From Gadus chalcogrammus (Eukaryota > Chordata > Actinopteri > Gadiformes > Gadidae): a stretch of 64,000 bases of DNA. The stretch spans positions 22,877,610 through 22,941,609 of the forward strand of contig NC_079415.1 of NCBI RefSeq assembly GCF_026213295.1. Direction: 5' to 3'. Below the pieces are notes generated by a model. The model did not search any database and was not told the origin of the DNA. It saw only the letters and a program-made list of their open reading frames with translations. Below are positions 41,732-53,639 of the stretch, piece by piece. Every line of letters starts with the position of its first letter. Within the stretch, counting starts at the first letter, position 1. The translations under genes and the position numbers were made by a program.

Positions 41732-44596
41732 ATGAATCGCTACATCGCCTTGCCGGACAACTTTCAGCCACTCGCCTCCCGATCCCTGCTAGTGGGTCCC
41801 CCCTCTCTAATCTATCGAGTGGCGGCTGACGCTAGGCTGCTCCGTCGGTCAGACCTGATCACATCGATCCTCCTCACTTTGTATGGTCTCCCCACAGTCA
41901 GTCTTTTCCCTGGTCCATCTCCTCCTGTCTTGCCGTGGGTAATCCTGGTCTACACTGCTGTCATCCATCTCTGTGCACCGGGCCCGCGGCTAGCCGCTAT
42001 CGCTGAGCTGTTGCTCCCTTCGCCCGGCAGCATCATGCTCACCTATTCGCCTGCACAGCTGTTTGGTATGTTCCACTACTCCCTCCCATCATCCATCTCA
42101 GTCATCAAACAACTTGGACTCCTACGTCGTCGCCGTTACATCCACAGGAGCTCCCGCCGTAGATTTGTTTTGTCCCAGCACGGTCTCTGCGTCCCATTCA
42201 CCCGGTCAACTGCACGCTCCGTCACGCCCCTACCACGTCATCAGGACTCAGCTGCTTCCGGACCTTTCAACGCTGCCGTTAGGCAGCAGCTCACCAGGCA
42301 GGTGAGCTCCCCTCTGTCCTCCCGCACAGCTATCCTGACTAACCTCAGACCTCTCCAACCTGCCCCGATCCCACCCCCCTCTGGCTGTGTCAACTTTGCC
42401 CTCCTCAACACTCGTTCACTCATCAATAAAGCCCCCATCATACATGAACTCATCCTTGATAATAACCTCGACCTCCTTCTACTTACTGAAACCTGGCAAC
42501 AACCCAATGAATTTTTCTCCCTCAACCAAGCATCTCCCCCTGGTTTCAGCTACATCGCCAAACCTCGCCCCTCTCGCCGTGGAGGTGGTCTCGCCATCAT
42601 ACATAAAGAGACCTATTTGATTAAAGAACTCACCCTCCCTTTAGTAATATCATCCTTTGAATTCATTGCTTTTAAAGCCCCCTCCGCCACAACAGTTATC
42701 CTCATCTACCGGCCACCCAAATCCAATCCCTCATTCCTCTCTGACCTCACTGAACTCCTCACACTAGCATCAACTCTCTCTCCACGTCTGCTGTTACTTG
42801 GTGATTTTAATATCCACATGGACTCCCCCACTTGCAAGCTCTCATTTGAATTCACCACTTTATTGGAAAATTTCTCTCTCGCCCAACATGTCACCTTCCC
42901 CACCCATGACAAAGGACACATCCTTGACCTTGTCTGCTCCATTAATCTCCCTGTACTTGACCTCCGGCCATGCCCCTTTCCCCTCTCTGATCACAACCTT
43001 TTACGGTTCTCCATCCTCTCCCCCATCTCCCGCCCCCGCCCCCTTAGAGAAATCACCTTCCGTAACCTAAAATCCATTGACCCCCACCATTTCTCTGACC
43101 TGCTCTCCTCCACCCTCCCCCTGGACTCAACCCTCATCTCACCTGATGAGCTCACAAACCACCTTAATGCTACCCTGTCTTCCTCCCTCAACACCCTGGC
43201 CCCCCTCAAAACCAAAACTGTCTCCTTTAATACCTCCTCACCCTGGTTCACACCTGCACTCCGCAAATTGAAACAAACCGGCCGCCAACTCGAACGACTC
43301 TCCAAAAAAACCTCACTCACAGTCCACCATCAAGCCTACAAACTCCACCTCACTGCCTACAAAGACGCCGCCGCCAAGTCTGCATACCTCTCCGCCATCT
43401 TTTCTGACCCCTGTCAAAACCCCAGAACCCTCTTCTCCACAGTGAGCAACCTCCTCAAACCACGGACCAGCACCCTCTCCACCTCCACCCCAGATCTCTG
43501 CAACTCATTCCTCCAGTTCTTCGCCGACAAAATCACTGCAATCAACCATTCACTATTCCCTGTACATAACCCCCCTGCACACTCAATGGCCTCTCCCCTA
43601 CCCATCTCTCTGGACCTCCCAACACCTCCTCCCCATTGCCGTCTCACCCACTTTGACCTGATTACCCCTCCTGCACTCTCCAAACTTATAGGCTCCTCCA
43701 AACCTACTACCTGCTCCCTCGATCCCCTCCCCACTCCCCTGCTCAAGTCCTGCCTCCCCGTTCTCTGCCCTTACCTCACTAAGCTCTTCAACTCCTCACT
43801 GTCCCATGGAACGGTCCTCTCTGCCTTCAAATCTGCTGCTGTCACCCCCACCCTCAAGAAACCTGGTCTCGACCCCTCCGCCCAATCTCCAACCTCTCCT
43901 TCCTCTCCAAAACCCTTGAACGCATCGTCACCACACAACTCCAATCCCATCTCCACGCCAATAACCTTTTTGAATCCCTCCAATCTGGCTTCCGCCCCCT
44001 CCACAGCACAGAAACCCCTTCTCCCACATTGAATCCTGCCTGTCTTCACTCACTCTCTGGATGCAAAATAACTTCCTGAAACTTAACAGCAACAAAACTG
44101 AACTCCTCCTCATTGGCTCCAAATCCACCCTCAGTAAACTCGCAAACCCCCCCACACTCACTATCGACGGCACCACGGTCTCCCCCTCCCCCCAGGCCCG
44201 CAACCTTGGCGTAATCTTTGATTCCACCCTCTCCCTTGAACCCCACATCCGCCACACTGTCAGAACCTCCTTCTATCACCTCCGTAATATTGCAAAGATC
44301 AGATCCTCCCTCACACCTCACGCTGCAGAAAGACTCACCCATGCCTTCATCTCCTCCCGCCTTGATTATTGCAATTCACTCCTCGCCGGCATCTCCACCA
44401 CCTCCATCAACAGACTACAACTGGTCCAGAATGCAGCAGCCCGTCTCCTCACTCATACTAAAGCGTGGCACCACATCACCCCAGTCCTCAAGAATCTCCA
44501 CTGGCTCCCCATCTCACATCGGATCCACTACAAACTCCTGGTCCTCACCTACAAAGCTCTCCACCATATGGCCCCCCCATATCTCTCTGATCTTCT
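41732..44596 (+). pseudogene. LINE pol, endonuclease intact, RT core deleted
   Basis: ATG 41732 opens a 766-codon frame. The endonuclease (residues about 220-430) has NFALLNTRSLINKA, LLLLTETW, VILIYRPPKS, LLLGDFNIHMD, SDHNLLRFS. The RT N-terminal part (SSPWFTPALRKLKQTGRQLE, SLDPLPTPLLKSC) follows. Near 43860 the frame shifts (RPISNLSFLSKTLERI and GFRPLHSTE are in another frame), and about 44025 a deletion joins this to the region after the catalytic YADD box: WMQNNFLKLNSNKTE, NLGVIFDSTLSLEPHI, FISSRLDYCNSLLAGI, NLHWLPISHRIHYK. Fingers and palm are therefore missing and the copy cannot reverse transcribe. Confidence 0.85.
44592..44596. other. target duplication CTTCT, left
   Basis: Identical to 52418-52422 on the far side of the LTR element; five bases, as expected for Ty3/gypsy integrase. 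Confidence 0.9.
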
Positions 44597-45043
44597 TGTC
44601 GCGATTGCTCTATGATTTGCTCCCCAGACATTGGTTCTTAGACAGGTGAGGGGCGTGGCGAGCGGAGTGGGGCACCGCAACGTGGGACACCTGGACCTCA
44701 TCAACTAATCACACGCCTTCTTAAGCCTGGCGGGGACTTCTCGTCGGCGCCAGATTATTCCGTCTCATTCGGTATTTTGGCTGACGTGTATACATTGATT
44801 CCCTAACCTAATACTTTGATTCCTAACGTCGTGTTATCCTTTCGCCAGTTCCTCGCCAGTGGATGATCCCCGGACTGCAACACTCTCCGGTGCCTCCGCC
44901 AGCTACGCCCACCCGCTCCTGTCTTCGCCCTGCACGCTGGTTATCTCTTGAGTTATTCTTTACTGACAATAAACCGTGGATTGTCCGTACTGACTCTGTC
45001 TCTGCATCCTGGGTCCTAACCAACCTTTTCGCCAACCGTAACA
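44597..45043 (+). repeat. 5' LTR of Sushi-type element
   Basis: TGTCGCGATTGCTC to GCCAACCGTAACA. Contains AATAAACC near 44970 as a likely polyadenylation signal. AGAATAATCCGGCC follows directly before the gag ATG. Confidence 0.9.
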
Positions 45044-45059
45044 GAATAATCCGGCCAAC

Positions 45060-46112
45060 ATGGACCCCGCGGAGTCAGACAAGGTTCGGCAGGCGCTATC
45101 CTCGCAGGGCACGAGGATCGGTCAACACGACGCCGCATTACAGGAGTTTTCTGAGGTTCTTCGAGGTTTCTCCGTCGGCATGACGGAGCTGGGAGCCCGT
45201 ATGGAGCAGATTGGCTCCCAGGTCTCCTCCTTAGCCGCTCCCGGCTCGATCCATGGACCGGCAGTCTCCTCCGCGTCGGACTTCCATGCTGCGACGCACG
45301 TTTCCTCACCCAGCCAGCTCCGCGAACCGTTTATTCCTACTCCGGTCAGGTATGCGGGGGAGTTAGGCCGTTGTAGGCAATTTCTACACCAGTGCACCCT
45401 AGTCTTCGAACAGCAGCCGTTGTCTTACGCCAGCGACAGGACTAAGACTGCTTTTATGATAAGTCTGTTATCAGACCAGGCCGCCGATTGGGCGGTAGCG
45501 AACTCTATTAATAGACCCTCTCTCGCGCTTTCCTATGCCGATTTTGTTAACGAAATGCGGAGGGTATTTGACCACCCGGTTCGGGGAAAGGAGGCCAGCA
45601 GCCGACTTCTCTCCCTGCGTCAGGGCTCGGACTCTGTCGCTCAGTTTGCATTAAGTTTCCGTATTCCCGCGGCGGAGAGTGGGTGGGATGAGACGGCTTT
45701 ACAGAGCGTTTTTTTGAGGGGACTAACCGACCGTGTTAGAGACGAGCTCGCGGTTAGGGACGAGACCAACTCTTTAGACGAACTCATTGCCTTAGCCTCC
45801 TGCTTGGACAATCGACGAAGAGAGAGACAGAGGGAGAGACGCAATCATCCCGACACTCCGTCCGCCGCTCTTGGTTCTGGATCTACCGGTTGGTCGGTCG
45901 CTCGGCCTAACCCCATGTCTCGCTCTGCTCCCAACGCTTCTTCCACCGATGTAGGACTCGGGCCCGAGCCCATGCAGGTGGGGAGAATGCGGTTGCCCTC
46001 TGCAGAACGTCGCCGTCGTACTAGGAACAATCTCTGTCTTTACTGTGGGGAGGGGGGTCATTCTCTTGACGCATGCCCGCAGGCTCACCAGCTTCCAGGG
46101 GGCCGCTGGTGA
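45060..46112 (+). CDS. Sushi-type gag
   Basis: 350-codon frame starting 17 bases after the LTR. It has an N-terminal coiled region, then a capsid-like part (residues about 85-260: [65 protein letters not shown]), an Arg-rich linker and one CCHC knuckle, [14 protein letters not shown], near the end. This is the structural protein packaging the element RNA. It is intact. Pol lies in the -1 frame and overlaps by at least 40 bases, so a -1 ribosomal frameshift is likely; GGGGAGGGGGG at about 46046-46056 lies upstream of the overlap. Confidence 0.9.
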   Translation: MDPAESDKVRQALSSQGTRIGQHDAALQEFSEVLRGFSVGMTELGARMEQIGSQVSSLAAPGSIHGPAVSSASDFHAATHVSSPSQLREPFIPTPVRYAGELGRCRQFLHQCTLVFEQQPLSYASDRTKTAFMISLLSDQAADWAVANSINRPSLALSYADFVNEMRRVFDHPVRGKEASSRLLSLRQGSDSVAQFALSFRIPAAESGWDETALQSVFLRGLTDRVRDELAVRDETNSLDELIALASCLDNRRRERQRERRNHPDTPSAALGSGSTGWSVARPNPMSRSAPNASSTDVGLGPEPMQVGRMRLPSAERRRRTRNNLCLYCGEGGHSLDACPQAHQLPGGRW

Positions 46113-48808
46113 GCCGAGTAACCGGTCCTCCGGGTTCCCCCAAGCGGATCCTAGTTCCGGGTCAGTTACCTGGTCTTCAGCATTTCAAGTCTTTTTTTGT
46201 TTTTATTGACCCGGGTTCTGATGAGAACTTTATTGACTTTGACTTTTGTTCTCAGGCCCAGCTGAGACTGGACCTACTCCCTGAGCCCAAGGAGGTCTTT
46301 GCCTTGGATGGCCGCCTCTTGGCTCGGGTCACTCACCGGACCACTCCTGTTTCACTCCTGCTCTCGGGCAACCATCAGGAATTAATTAGTTTTTTTGTTA
46401 TTCCCTCCCCCATTTCCCCCGTTGTGCTCGGTCATCCCTGGCTGAGATTGCATAACCCCCACATTGACTGGTCCACCTCATCCTTAGTCAGCTGGAGCAC
46501 TTTTTGTCATTCTCACTGCCTTCGGTCGGCCACGCCCCCTAGTAAGTGTGCCGTTCCTCCTCACTCACCTGACCCCATAGACCTCTCTGGAGTTCCCTCC
46601 TCTTACCATGACCTCAAGGAGGTATTTAGTAAGGATAGGGCCCTGTCCCTGCCCCCTCACCGTCCCTATGACTGCTCTATTGACTTGTTGCCCGGTGCCC
46701 CCCTGCCTTCCAGCAAAGTGTTCAACTTGTCTAAGCCGGAGAGAGAGTCCATGGAGAACTATATATCCGAGTCACTGGCGAACGGTCTCATTCGTCCTTC
46801 TTCCTCTCCCGTGGGAGCAGGGTTCTTCTTTGTGGAGAAAAAGGACAAATCCCTGCGCCCCTGTGTGGACTACAGGGGAATAAACGACATCACGGTCAAG
46901 AACAAGTACCCTCTTCCGCTTCTTGACTCTGCCTTTGCTCCTCTTCACCAGGCCAACATCTTCACTAAGCTGGATCTCCGGAACCCGTACCATCTGGTTC
47001 GCGTCCGGGAGGGGGACGAATGGAAGACGGCATTCAACACTCCACTGGGTCACTTCGAATATCTCGTTATGCCTTTCGGGCTCACAAATGCACCAGCCGT
47101 TTTCCAGGCTCTAATCAATGACGTTCTCCGGGATATGTTACACCGATTTGTAGTAGTCTATCTCGATGACATTTTGATTTTTTCTAGGGACCTCGCTGAA
47201 CACAAGCAGCAGGTTCGGTTGGTGTTACGGCGGTTATGGGAGAACAAGCTGTTCGTCAAGGCGAAGAAATGTTCCTTCCACACCGACTCGGTCAGTTTCC
47301 TGGGCTTCGTGGTACAGAGGGGTCAACTGCAGGCGGATCCTGAGAAGGTGAGGGCGGTTTCTGAGTGGCCGGTTCCTACCACTCGGAAACAGCTACAGAG
47401 GTTCCTGGGATTTGCCAACTTTTATAGGAGGTTCATAAGGGATTATAGTCGGGTGGCTGCTCCCCTAACCCAATTAACCTCCACTAAGGTTCCTTTCGGT
47501 TGGCCGCAGACGGCTCAGTCCGCGTTTCTGCGGCTTAAGAAATTGTTCTCCTCGGCTCCAGTACTGTGTCATCCCGATCCAGCTGTCCAGTTCGTGGTGG
47601 AGGTGGATGCCTCCAACTCTGGGGTGGGAGCAGTGTTGTCCCAGCGCTCGGCGCTGGACAACAAATTACATCCCTGTTCCTTTTTCTCCCGTCGTCTTAG
47701 CTCGGCTGAGACTAACTATGACGTTGGTAACAGGGAGCTGCTAGCAGTGGTGCTGGCATTGCAGGAGTGGAGGCACTGGTTGGAGGGAGCGGCGCATCCA
47801 TTTATCGTGTGGACGGACCATCGGAACCTGGCCTACATCCAGACCGCCCGTAGGCTGAACTCCCGCCAGGCACTTTGGGCTCTCTTCCTGGGTCGGTTTC
47901 ATTTTACCCTCACCTACCGTCCTGGTTCCAAGAACGGCAAGGCCGACGCTCTCTCTCGCCAGTACGACTCCCCGGTGTTGCAGTCGGTGGAGGAAAGGAT
48001 TCTCTCTCCCGCCTGTGTCATCGGGGCAGCCAGATGGGAGATTGAGCGGGTGGTGCTGGATGCCCAGCAAGGACTACCTACCCCCGAGGGTTGCCCTCCG
48101 GGTCGGATGTTTGTTCCGCCGGCGGCCCGCACGCCCGTTCTCCAGTGGGGGCACGAGTCCAGAGTTGCCTGCCATCCAGGGTTTCTCCGCTGTCTCTCTC
48201 TTCTCCGACAGCGGTTTTGGTGGTCCTCCATGGCTGCCGACACCAAGGATTTCGTGGCTGCCTGTTCCGTCTGTGCCCGCGGCAAATTATCACACCGTGC
48301 TCTGGCTGGTCTTCTGCGTCCTCTACCTGTTCCACACCGGCCGTGGTCGCACATAGCGGTGGACTTCGTGACTGGTCTCCCGCCCTCAGACGGTAATACG
48401 GCCATACTGACTATTGTCGATCGTTTCTCCAAGGCTGTGCATTTTGTTCCGCTCTCAAAACTCCCCTCAGCTCTGGAGACGGCGAACCTGCTGGTCCTGC
48501 ACGTGTTCCGGCTCCACGTTATCCCCCAGGACATTGTGTCGGACCGGGGACCGCAGTTCTCCTCCCGGGTTTGGAAGGCGTTTTGTCAGGCGTTAGGGGC
48601 GTCTGCCAGTCTCTCCTCCGGCTACCACCCACAGACTAACGGCCAGACAGAGCGAGCTAACCAGGACCTCGGGTCGGCATTACGTTGCGTCGCCGCCGAA
48701 CACCCTGTCTCCTGGTCCACTCACCTGCCGTGGATCGAATACGCCAGGAACTCTCTGGTCTGCTCCGCCACAGGTATGTCTCCCTTCCATGTGTCTATGG
48801 GCTTCCAG
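46073..48808 (+). pseudogene. Sushi-type pol: protease, RT, RNase H, integrase (3' part displaced)
   Basis: Residue numbers count from 46073. Protease about 35-140 with [10 protein letters not shown] about 230-440: [43 protein letters not shown] (YLDD near 362), [16 protein letters not shown]. RNase H about 500-630: [52 protein letters not shown]. Integrase from about 690: HHCC finger, then core Asp in VDFVTGLPP, Asp in SDRGPQF, Glu in [10 protein letters not shown]. The frame is uninterrupted up to MGFQ at 48808, where the hAT begins; translation then ends about 20 codons into the hAT. Confidence 0.9.
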
Positions 48809-49097
48809 CAGGGATGGACTGGCCCAAAAATTTGGCCCGGGACTTTGGGATGGAGAGGCCTTTTATGAGACCGCAGGAATAGCGCGCGTAGAATTTTGCC
48901 CTGGTGTAAAATAATAAAAATTAGTCCTTATCCGTGGATATGTGCATTGCAACTGAATGTCTTTGTTGGGATGTGCATGTGTTCAGAATATTGTGAAGAT
49001 CACTGGGAAATATTTTATAAGCACTCTTGTCCATGTACAAAATATTAGAAATTGCATGTGCCTAGAAAGGTAAATCAAGGCTGAAAATGATCTAAAT

Positions 49098-50464
49098 CAG
49101 GGGTGTCAAACTCATTTTAGCCTAGGGGCCACATGGAGGAAAATCTATTCCCAAGTGGGCCGGACCGGTAAAAATATGGCATAATTTTGTAAAATTAAAC
49201 ATGCTGTGAGCACACCAAACACAGGTTTCCCATTTACTTCCGTGAATAAAAAGTACGATGAAAAGTACGATGGCCGCAGAAACGCGGACTGAGCCGTCTG
49301 CGGCCAACCGAAAAAGTACTCTGCACTGTGTCCACTTTTCGTCTTTTTGACAGAGACATTTTGGGGCAATGAGAGTGCCAAAGCGCATAATGTTGGAAGT
49401 ATAAAGGTACGGCCACACCAACCGCGTTGCTCGCGGTAGGGGCGTTGAAAATCGGCATTTTTGCATAGGGAACCATTGGTCTAGGCACGGTACACGCGTT
49501 GAAGCGTTGCGTTGGGGGCTTTAGGCGCGGAAGTTGCACGTAATTACGCACGTAAACGCAGCCTGGCGGACTATTTCTCTGCTGATCAACACTACGAATG
49601 CTGGAAACACACCAGACACACCATGTGAAGTTATTTAACCCGATTAGTGTTATTTATATCAGAGATTATTTAATCTAACCCGATCTAAACTCTATCATGC
49701 ACCCAAACGCGGCGTTTGGGTTTCCTACCTCGGACTCCAGCGCAGCCACGGCCGACATCTTTCTTTATTCTGGGTGGAAATAGTTATAGTTACGCCATTA
49801 AATGCGTTTATGGAAACATTTTTAGCGAGAAATGTGCATTTTAATTTCATAATTTTTGCTCAGTGAATGTGAAGGATGTTTGGTTTGATAGTTATGACGA
49901 AGAGGGAACGCTCCGTTCACTTGCATGGACATGGACTCATCTAGCTGCGGTGGCGCGGTGACGCGGTGGAAGCGTTGAACCACCACACACCGATCAAGCG
50001 TCAGGTTAGGCGCGGTACTCGCGGTATCCACTGCGAGCAACGCGGTTGGTGTGGCCGTAGCATAAGGCAGAGCGACAAGGTAGCTCCGGGCTAGCTGCAC
50101 TACCTGTTTATACTTGCTCCCTGCTCAGCCCCGGTATAAAGTTTGCTTGCTTAACATAATTGCTATTGCGATTTCTAGTGGACACATTAAGAACAGCAGT
50201 TTCTTTCATTGAAAAATAGCAGATCATTTTACGTTACATTCCAAAGCGACTTCCAGTTACACACAATTGTCCAGTAGTTCAATGTACAACAAATTAGTCA
50301 GTGCCAGTCAATGCAATTCATGTAATGCTAGGAAGGATTTTTATAAAAAAAAAATTTTTTTTTTTTTTTTTACAATACTGTACTTCACAAAATCATCTCG
50401 CGGGCCGGATTAAACCCGTTCGCGGGCCTGATCCGGCCCGCGGGCCGTACGTTTGACACCCCTG
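49098..50464. mobile_element. hAT MITE copy 2, 1367 bp
   Basis: CAGGGGTGTCAAACTC to GTTTGACACCCCTG, with duplication ATCTAAAT at 49090-49097 and 50465-50472. It is inverse in orientation to copy 1 (23584-24910) and nearly identical, but 49258-49318 differs: there it carries 40 bases copied from pol (see findings). Confidence 0.9.
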
Positions 50465-50668
50465 ATCTAAATAGTGCAAGATAGAATTATTTTAGTGGAA
50501 AAAAAATTTCATTGACACATACACAGGGTTTGGGAGATGGGGGCGGGCCGGGGTTTGTTGTCCGTTGCTGTGGTTACCGGTGTTGAGGTGTTCCAATGGT
50601 TTATTAGCGGTGGTATCTAATAAATCGCTCTCTAATCAATACTTCATTCACTGCCTCTTCCGTGGACA

Positions 50669-50932
50669 TTACAATATTATGAATAGTTCTCTGACGTCTC
50701 TGGTACTTCCATAATTAGAAGTCATTATTATATTGCCAAACATGCTCGCTAGTGCACCTGTCATAGCTATGTTGCTGTCTCCTGTTCCCGCCTCACCATT
50801 GGTCTCGCTGACAGGGGCGTTGCCGTCAACCTTGACTTTTCCACGGAAATGGTCGGTTAATTTAGCACATTTGGCTGCGTCTTGCTCTAACATTTTTTTC
50901 CTTTTCAACCTCAACTTCTGAGTGCCACCCAA
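50669..50932 (-). pseudogene. hAT transposase N-terminal fragment
   Basis: Minus-strand frame with GGTQKLRLKRKKMLEQDAAK and CAKLTDHFRGK. The KRKKML-x-DAAKC-x-K-x-TD pattern starts many fish hAT (ZMYM/TTF-finger type) proteins. No catalytic domain follows. Confidence 0.5.
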
Positions 50933-51445
50933 TTCTTTTTCCTCTCCACCACCTTTTTGACATTTTCGTATTTCGGTGTAACTTCAGTGAGATCAACGAG
51001 AAGTAAGTGACCCGGCCGTGTGTCAGGCTGAGCCAATCAGAAATGACAGACCGCGGAGCAGTCCAAGTTGGGAGGGGCCGTTCGGCCGCTCGCTTTGGCC
51101 GCTCGCTTTGCCCCCATACACTGTGGGGGTGCTCCCCCCTTTAAATTGACAGTAATACATCGGCCCCGTTTCACCGTCAGGCAAGAGCTCCGTTTCGCGC
51201 TGTAAGCAAATATCCGGCCGCAGGCTGTCCCAAATCACGGCTTTCTTAACTTTTTCATTTTTTTTTTTTACATCTTTTACAACAAAAAATATAATATAAA
51301 TATGTAATAAAAAAAAATATATATATATATATTATAATTATAGAAAATCTAAAAGAATTACGGCCGGCCGGCTCGGCCTGAAATCGACCGGCCGTTCGGG
51401 AAATCTCCCGAACCTCCCGATGGCCAGTCCGCCCCTGGCTTCCAG

Positions 51446-51959
51446 CCTCCACTCTTCCCGGTGCAGGAGACAGTGGTTGCGGTCCCGTCAGTCCAGGAAC
51501 ATCTCCGGCGCATCCGCCGAGAGCGTCTGGCTCTCCTCTCGGGACTTGCCCCTTCAGACTGAGTGTAAGAAGCTGACACCCAAGTACATTGGTCCGTATG
51601 TGATTTCGGGTATCATTAATCCGTGTGCTATCAAGCTCAAGCTACCCCCTGAGCTCAACGTCCATCCAGTCTTCCACGTTTCACTGCTAAAGCCTGTTTC
51701 TGCCAGCATTCTCAATCCTCCGTCCGAACCCCCTCCACCCCCTCGGCTCATCGATGACCACCCGGCCTATTCTGTCTGGGAACTGTTGGATGTACGCAGA
51801 CGGGGTAGGGGGTTCCAGTTTCTGGTGGACTGGGAGGGGTACGGGCCGGAGGAGCGGTCCTGGGTCTCCCGATCCTTTATTTTGGATCCTGAGCTTATCA
51901 GGGAATTTTATGAACGTTTTCCAGATAGGCCTGGTGGGCCGCCAGGAGGTGTCCGTTGA
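51446..51959 (+). pseudogene. Sushi-type pol C-terminus with chromodomain
   Basis: After the hAT the pol frame resumes ([20 protein letters not shown]) but a deletion near 51510 shifts it; the rest is in another frame: [26 protein letters not shown] (GPY/F motif), [15 protein letters not shown], then a chromodomain [50 protein letters not shown], stop 51957-51959. In chromoviruses the chromodomain guides integration to heterochromatin marks. Confidence 0.85.
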
Positions 51960-51970
51960 GGGGGGGGTAC
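51956..51970 (+). promoter_or_regulatory. polypurine tract
   Basis: GTTGAGGGGGGGGTAC directly before the 3' LTR; purine-rich primer for plus-strand synthesis, overlapping the pol stop codon. Confidence 0.75.
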
Positions 51971-52417
51971 TGTCGCGATTGCTCTATGATTTGCTCCCCA
52001 GACATTGGTTCTTAGACAGGTGAGGGGCGTGGCGAGCGGAGCGGGGCACCGCAACGTGGGACACCTGGACCTCATCAATTAATCACACGCCTTCTTAAGC
52101 CTGGCGGGGACTTCTCGTCGGCGCCAGATTATTCCGTCTCATTCGGTATTTTGGCTGACGTGTATACATTGATTCCCTAACCTAATACTTTGATTCCTAA
52201 CGTCGTGTTATCCTTTCGCCAGTTCCTCGCCAGTGGATGATCCCCGGACTGCAACACTCTCCGGTGCCTCCGCCAGCTACGCCCACCCGCTCCTGTCTTC
52301 GCCTTGCACGCTGGTTATCTCTTGAGTTATTCTTTACTGACAATAAACCGTGGATTGTCCGTACTGACTCTGTCTCTGCATCCTGGGTCCTAACCAACCT
52401 TTTCGCCAACCGTAACA
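51971..52417 (+). repeat. 3' LTR of Sushi-type element
   Basis: Same length as the 5' LTR. Differences seen: GGAGC for GGAGT, CAATTA for CAACTA, CGCCTT for CGCCCT. Followed by the second CTTCT. Confidence 0.9.
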
Positions 52418-52636
52418 CTTCTCTCCCTCTACCAACCCCTCCGGGCCCTCAGATCCTCCTCAGCTGGTCTCCTCTCCACCCACACATCAAAACTCCACAG
52501 CCTAGGTGACAGAGCCTTCTCCAGGACATCTCCCAGGCTCTGGAACTCCCTCCCCCAACATATTCGTGACTCTGAGTCCCTCACCATCTTCCAGTCCCGC
52601 CTCAAGACTCATCTCTTCTCCTCTGCCTACCCCTAG
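52418..52636 (+). pseudogene. LINE pol C-terminus, continuation after the LTR element
   Basis: Resumes the LINE frame: LRSSSAGLLSTHTSKL, GDRAFSRTSPRLWNSLPQHI, FQSRLKTHLFSSAYP, stop 52634-52636. Same GDRAF, LWN-LP and LKTHLF blocks as the relic at 2-208. Confidence 0.85.
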
Positions 52637-52768
52637 ATCACTCACTATCTCTAGCCCCATCAACTTCCCCTATGTAAAATGCTTTGAGTACGTGAAAAGC
52701 GCTATATAAATTGAATCTATTATTATTATTATTATTACAAATAAAGCACCTTTCTTACATCAAGCCCG

Positions 52769-53513
52769 GTGTCCATCAAGACGCCTAGATACACCGGTAA
52801 GGCTGACTGGGAAGCTTTCAACGCGCAATCTGAACTTTTAGCCGATGCTGCCGGATGGTCAGTGAAGGTCAAAGCGCTGCAGCTTGCGATGTGTCTGGCG
52901 GACGATGCATTGTCTTGTTTGTTGCTGCTTAGCCCAGAGGACACGGGGGACTATGTTGCCCTAGTGGGGGCACTAAGGAGGCGTTTTGGACTATGTGTTA
53001 AGCCGGGGCTAATGCGCTCAGAACTCTGTAATAGGCGCAGGAAGCCTGGGGAGACGCTGCGGGCCCTGGCCAACGATATCGAGAGCCTGTCTCGGCGAGC
53101 ATACGCCCACATGCCGCCAGCCGTGCGGAGCGAACTCGCTCGGGATCAGTTTCTCCAGGCCCTTTCCCCTACAGAACTACGCATGCAGACCCAGCTAGCC
53201 CACCCGCAGACTTTGCAAGAGGCCTTGGAGATGGCCATAGAGAGGGAGGGCCATGGTGTGGGCTGGAGCAATCGACGGTCATCCTGCTCCTCAGCCGATG
53301 GTGAGATCGGCGAGGGAGAGGAGTGAGGACTCACAGAAGCCAGCCTGGGTGGACGAGCTCACTGAACTCGTCCGCGCTGTCTCTATGCAGGCGGACCGCC
53401 GCCCCCCATCTCGTCGAGAGCAGAGGGTCTGCTGGGGCTGCGGGCAGCCTGGCCACCTTGTCAGAGAGTGCCCTACAACTGTGAGAGCCCAGGGAAACGG
53501 GTCAGGGTCCGCG
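52769..53513 (+). pseudogene. gypsy gag with CCHC knuckle
   Basis: First frame: TPRYTGKADWEAFNAQSELL, LALVGALRRRF-like capsid text (YVALVGALRRRFGLC), RALANDIESLSRRAY, FLQALSPTELRMQTQL, stop 53324-53326. A shift of frame near 53260 leads to WVDELTELVRAVSMQ and the knuckle CWGCGQPGHLVREC. No ATG precedes the first frame, so the start is missing or was altered by insertion. Confidence 0.8.
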
Positions 53514-53639
53514 TAATTGGGGAGACGCGAGGCCCTGCCCCCTTACCCCCGCCGTCGTCGTCTGGAGGAGCCCATCATCACAGCCGGGGGGGCGGGGCTC
53601 CACCCCCCCCAGAAGCAGACGACAACATCCTGGAGCCTG

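Larger units (their letters stand above)
48809..51437. mobile_element. hAT element inside the integrase coding region
   Basis: Ends CAGGGATGGACTGGCC and, inverted, CAGGGGCGGACTGGCC. The perfect eight-base duplication GCTTCCAG lies at 48801-48808 and 51438-51445; it consists of pol codons. Apart from a fragment of an N-terminal transposase exon (50669-50932, minus) it is non-coding. It contains the MITE 49098-50464. Confidence 0.9.
44597..52417 (+). mobile_element. Sushi-type Ty3/gypsy chromovirus-like LTR retrotransposon
   Basis: Both LTRs are complete (447 bp each), TSD CTTCT on both sides, gag, pol with protease, RT, RNase H and integrase, and a C-terminal chromodomain. Removing the hAT at 48809-51437 leaves about 5.2 kb, normal for this group. 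The LTRs differ at three positions that I can see, so insertion is recent. Pol is disrupted by the hAT and by a deletion just after it. Confidence 0.9.
41729..52737 (+). mobile_element. L2/Rex1-like LINE split by an LTR element
   Basis: The 5' part is 41729-44596 and the 3' part is 52418-52737. The two join cleanly when the LTR element and one CTTCT copy are removed. The 3' end has the AAAAGCGCTATATAAATTGA tail and (ATT)n. The RT core is deleted (see the ORF entry). Confidence 0.85.
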
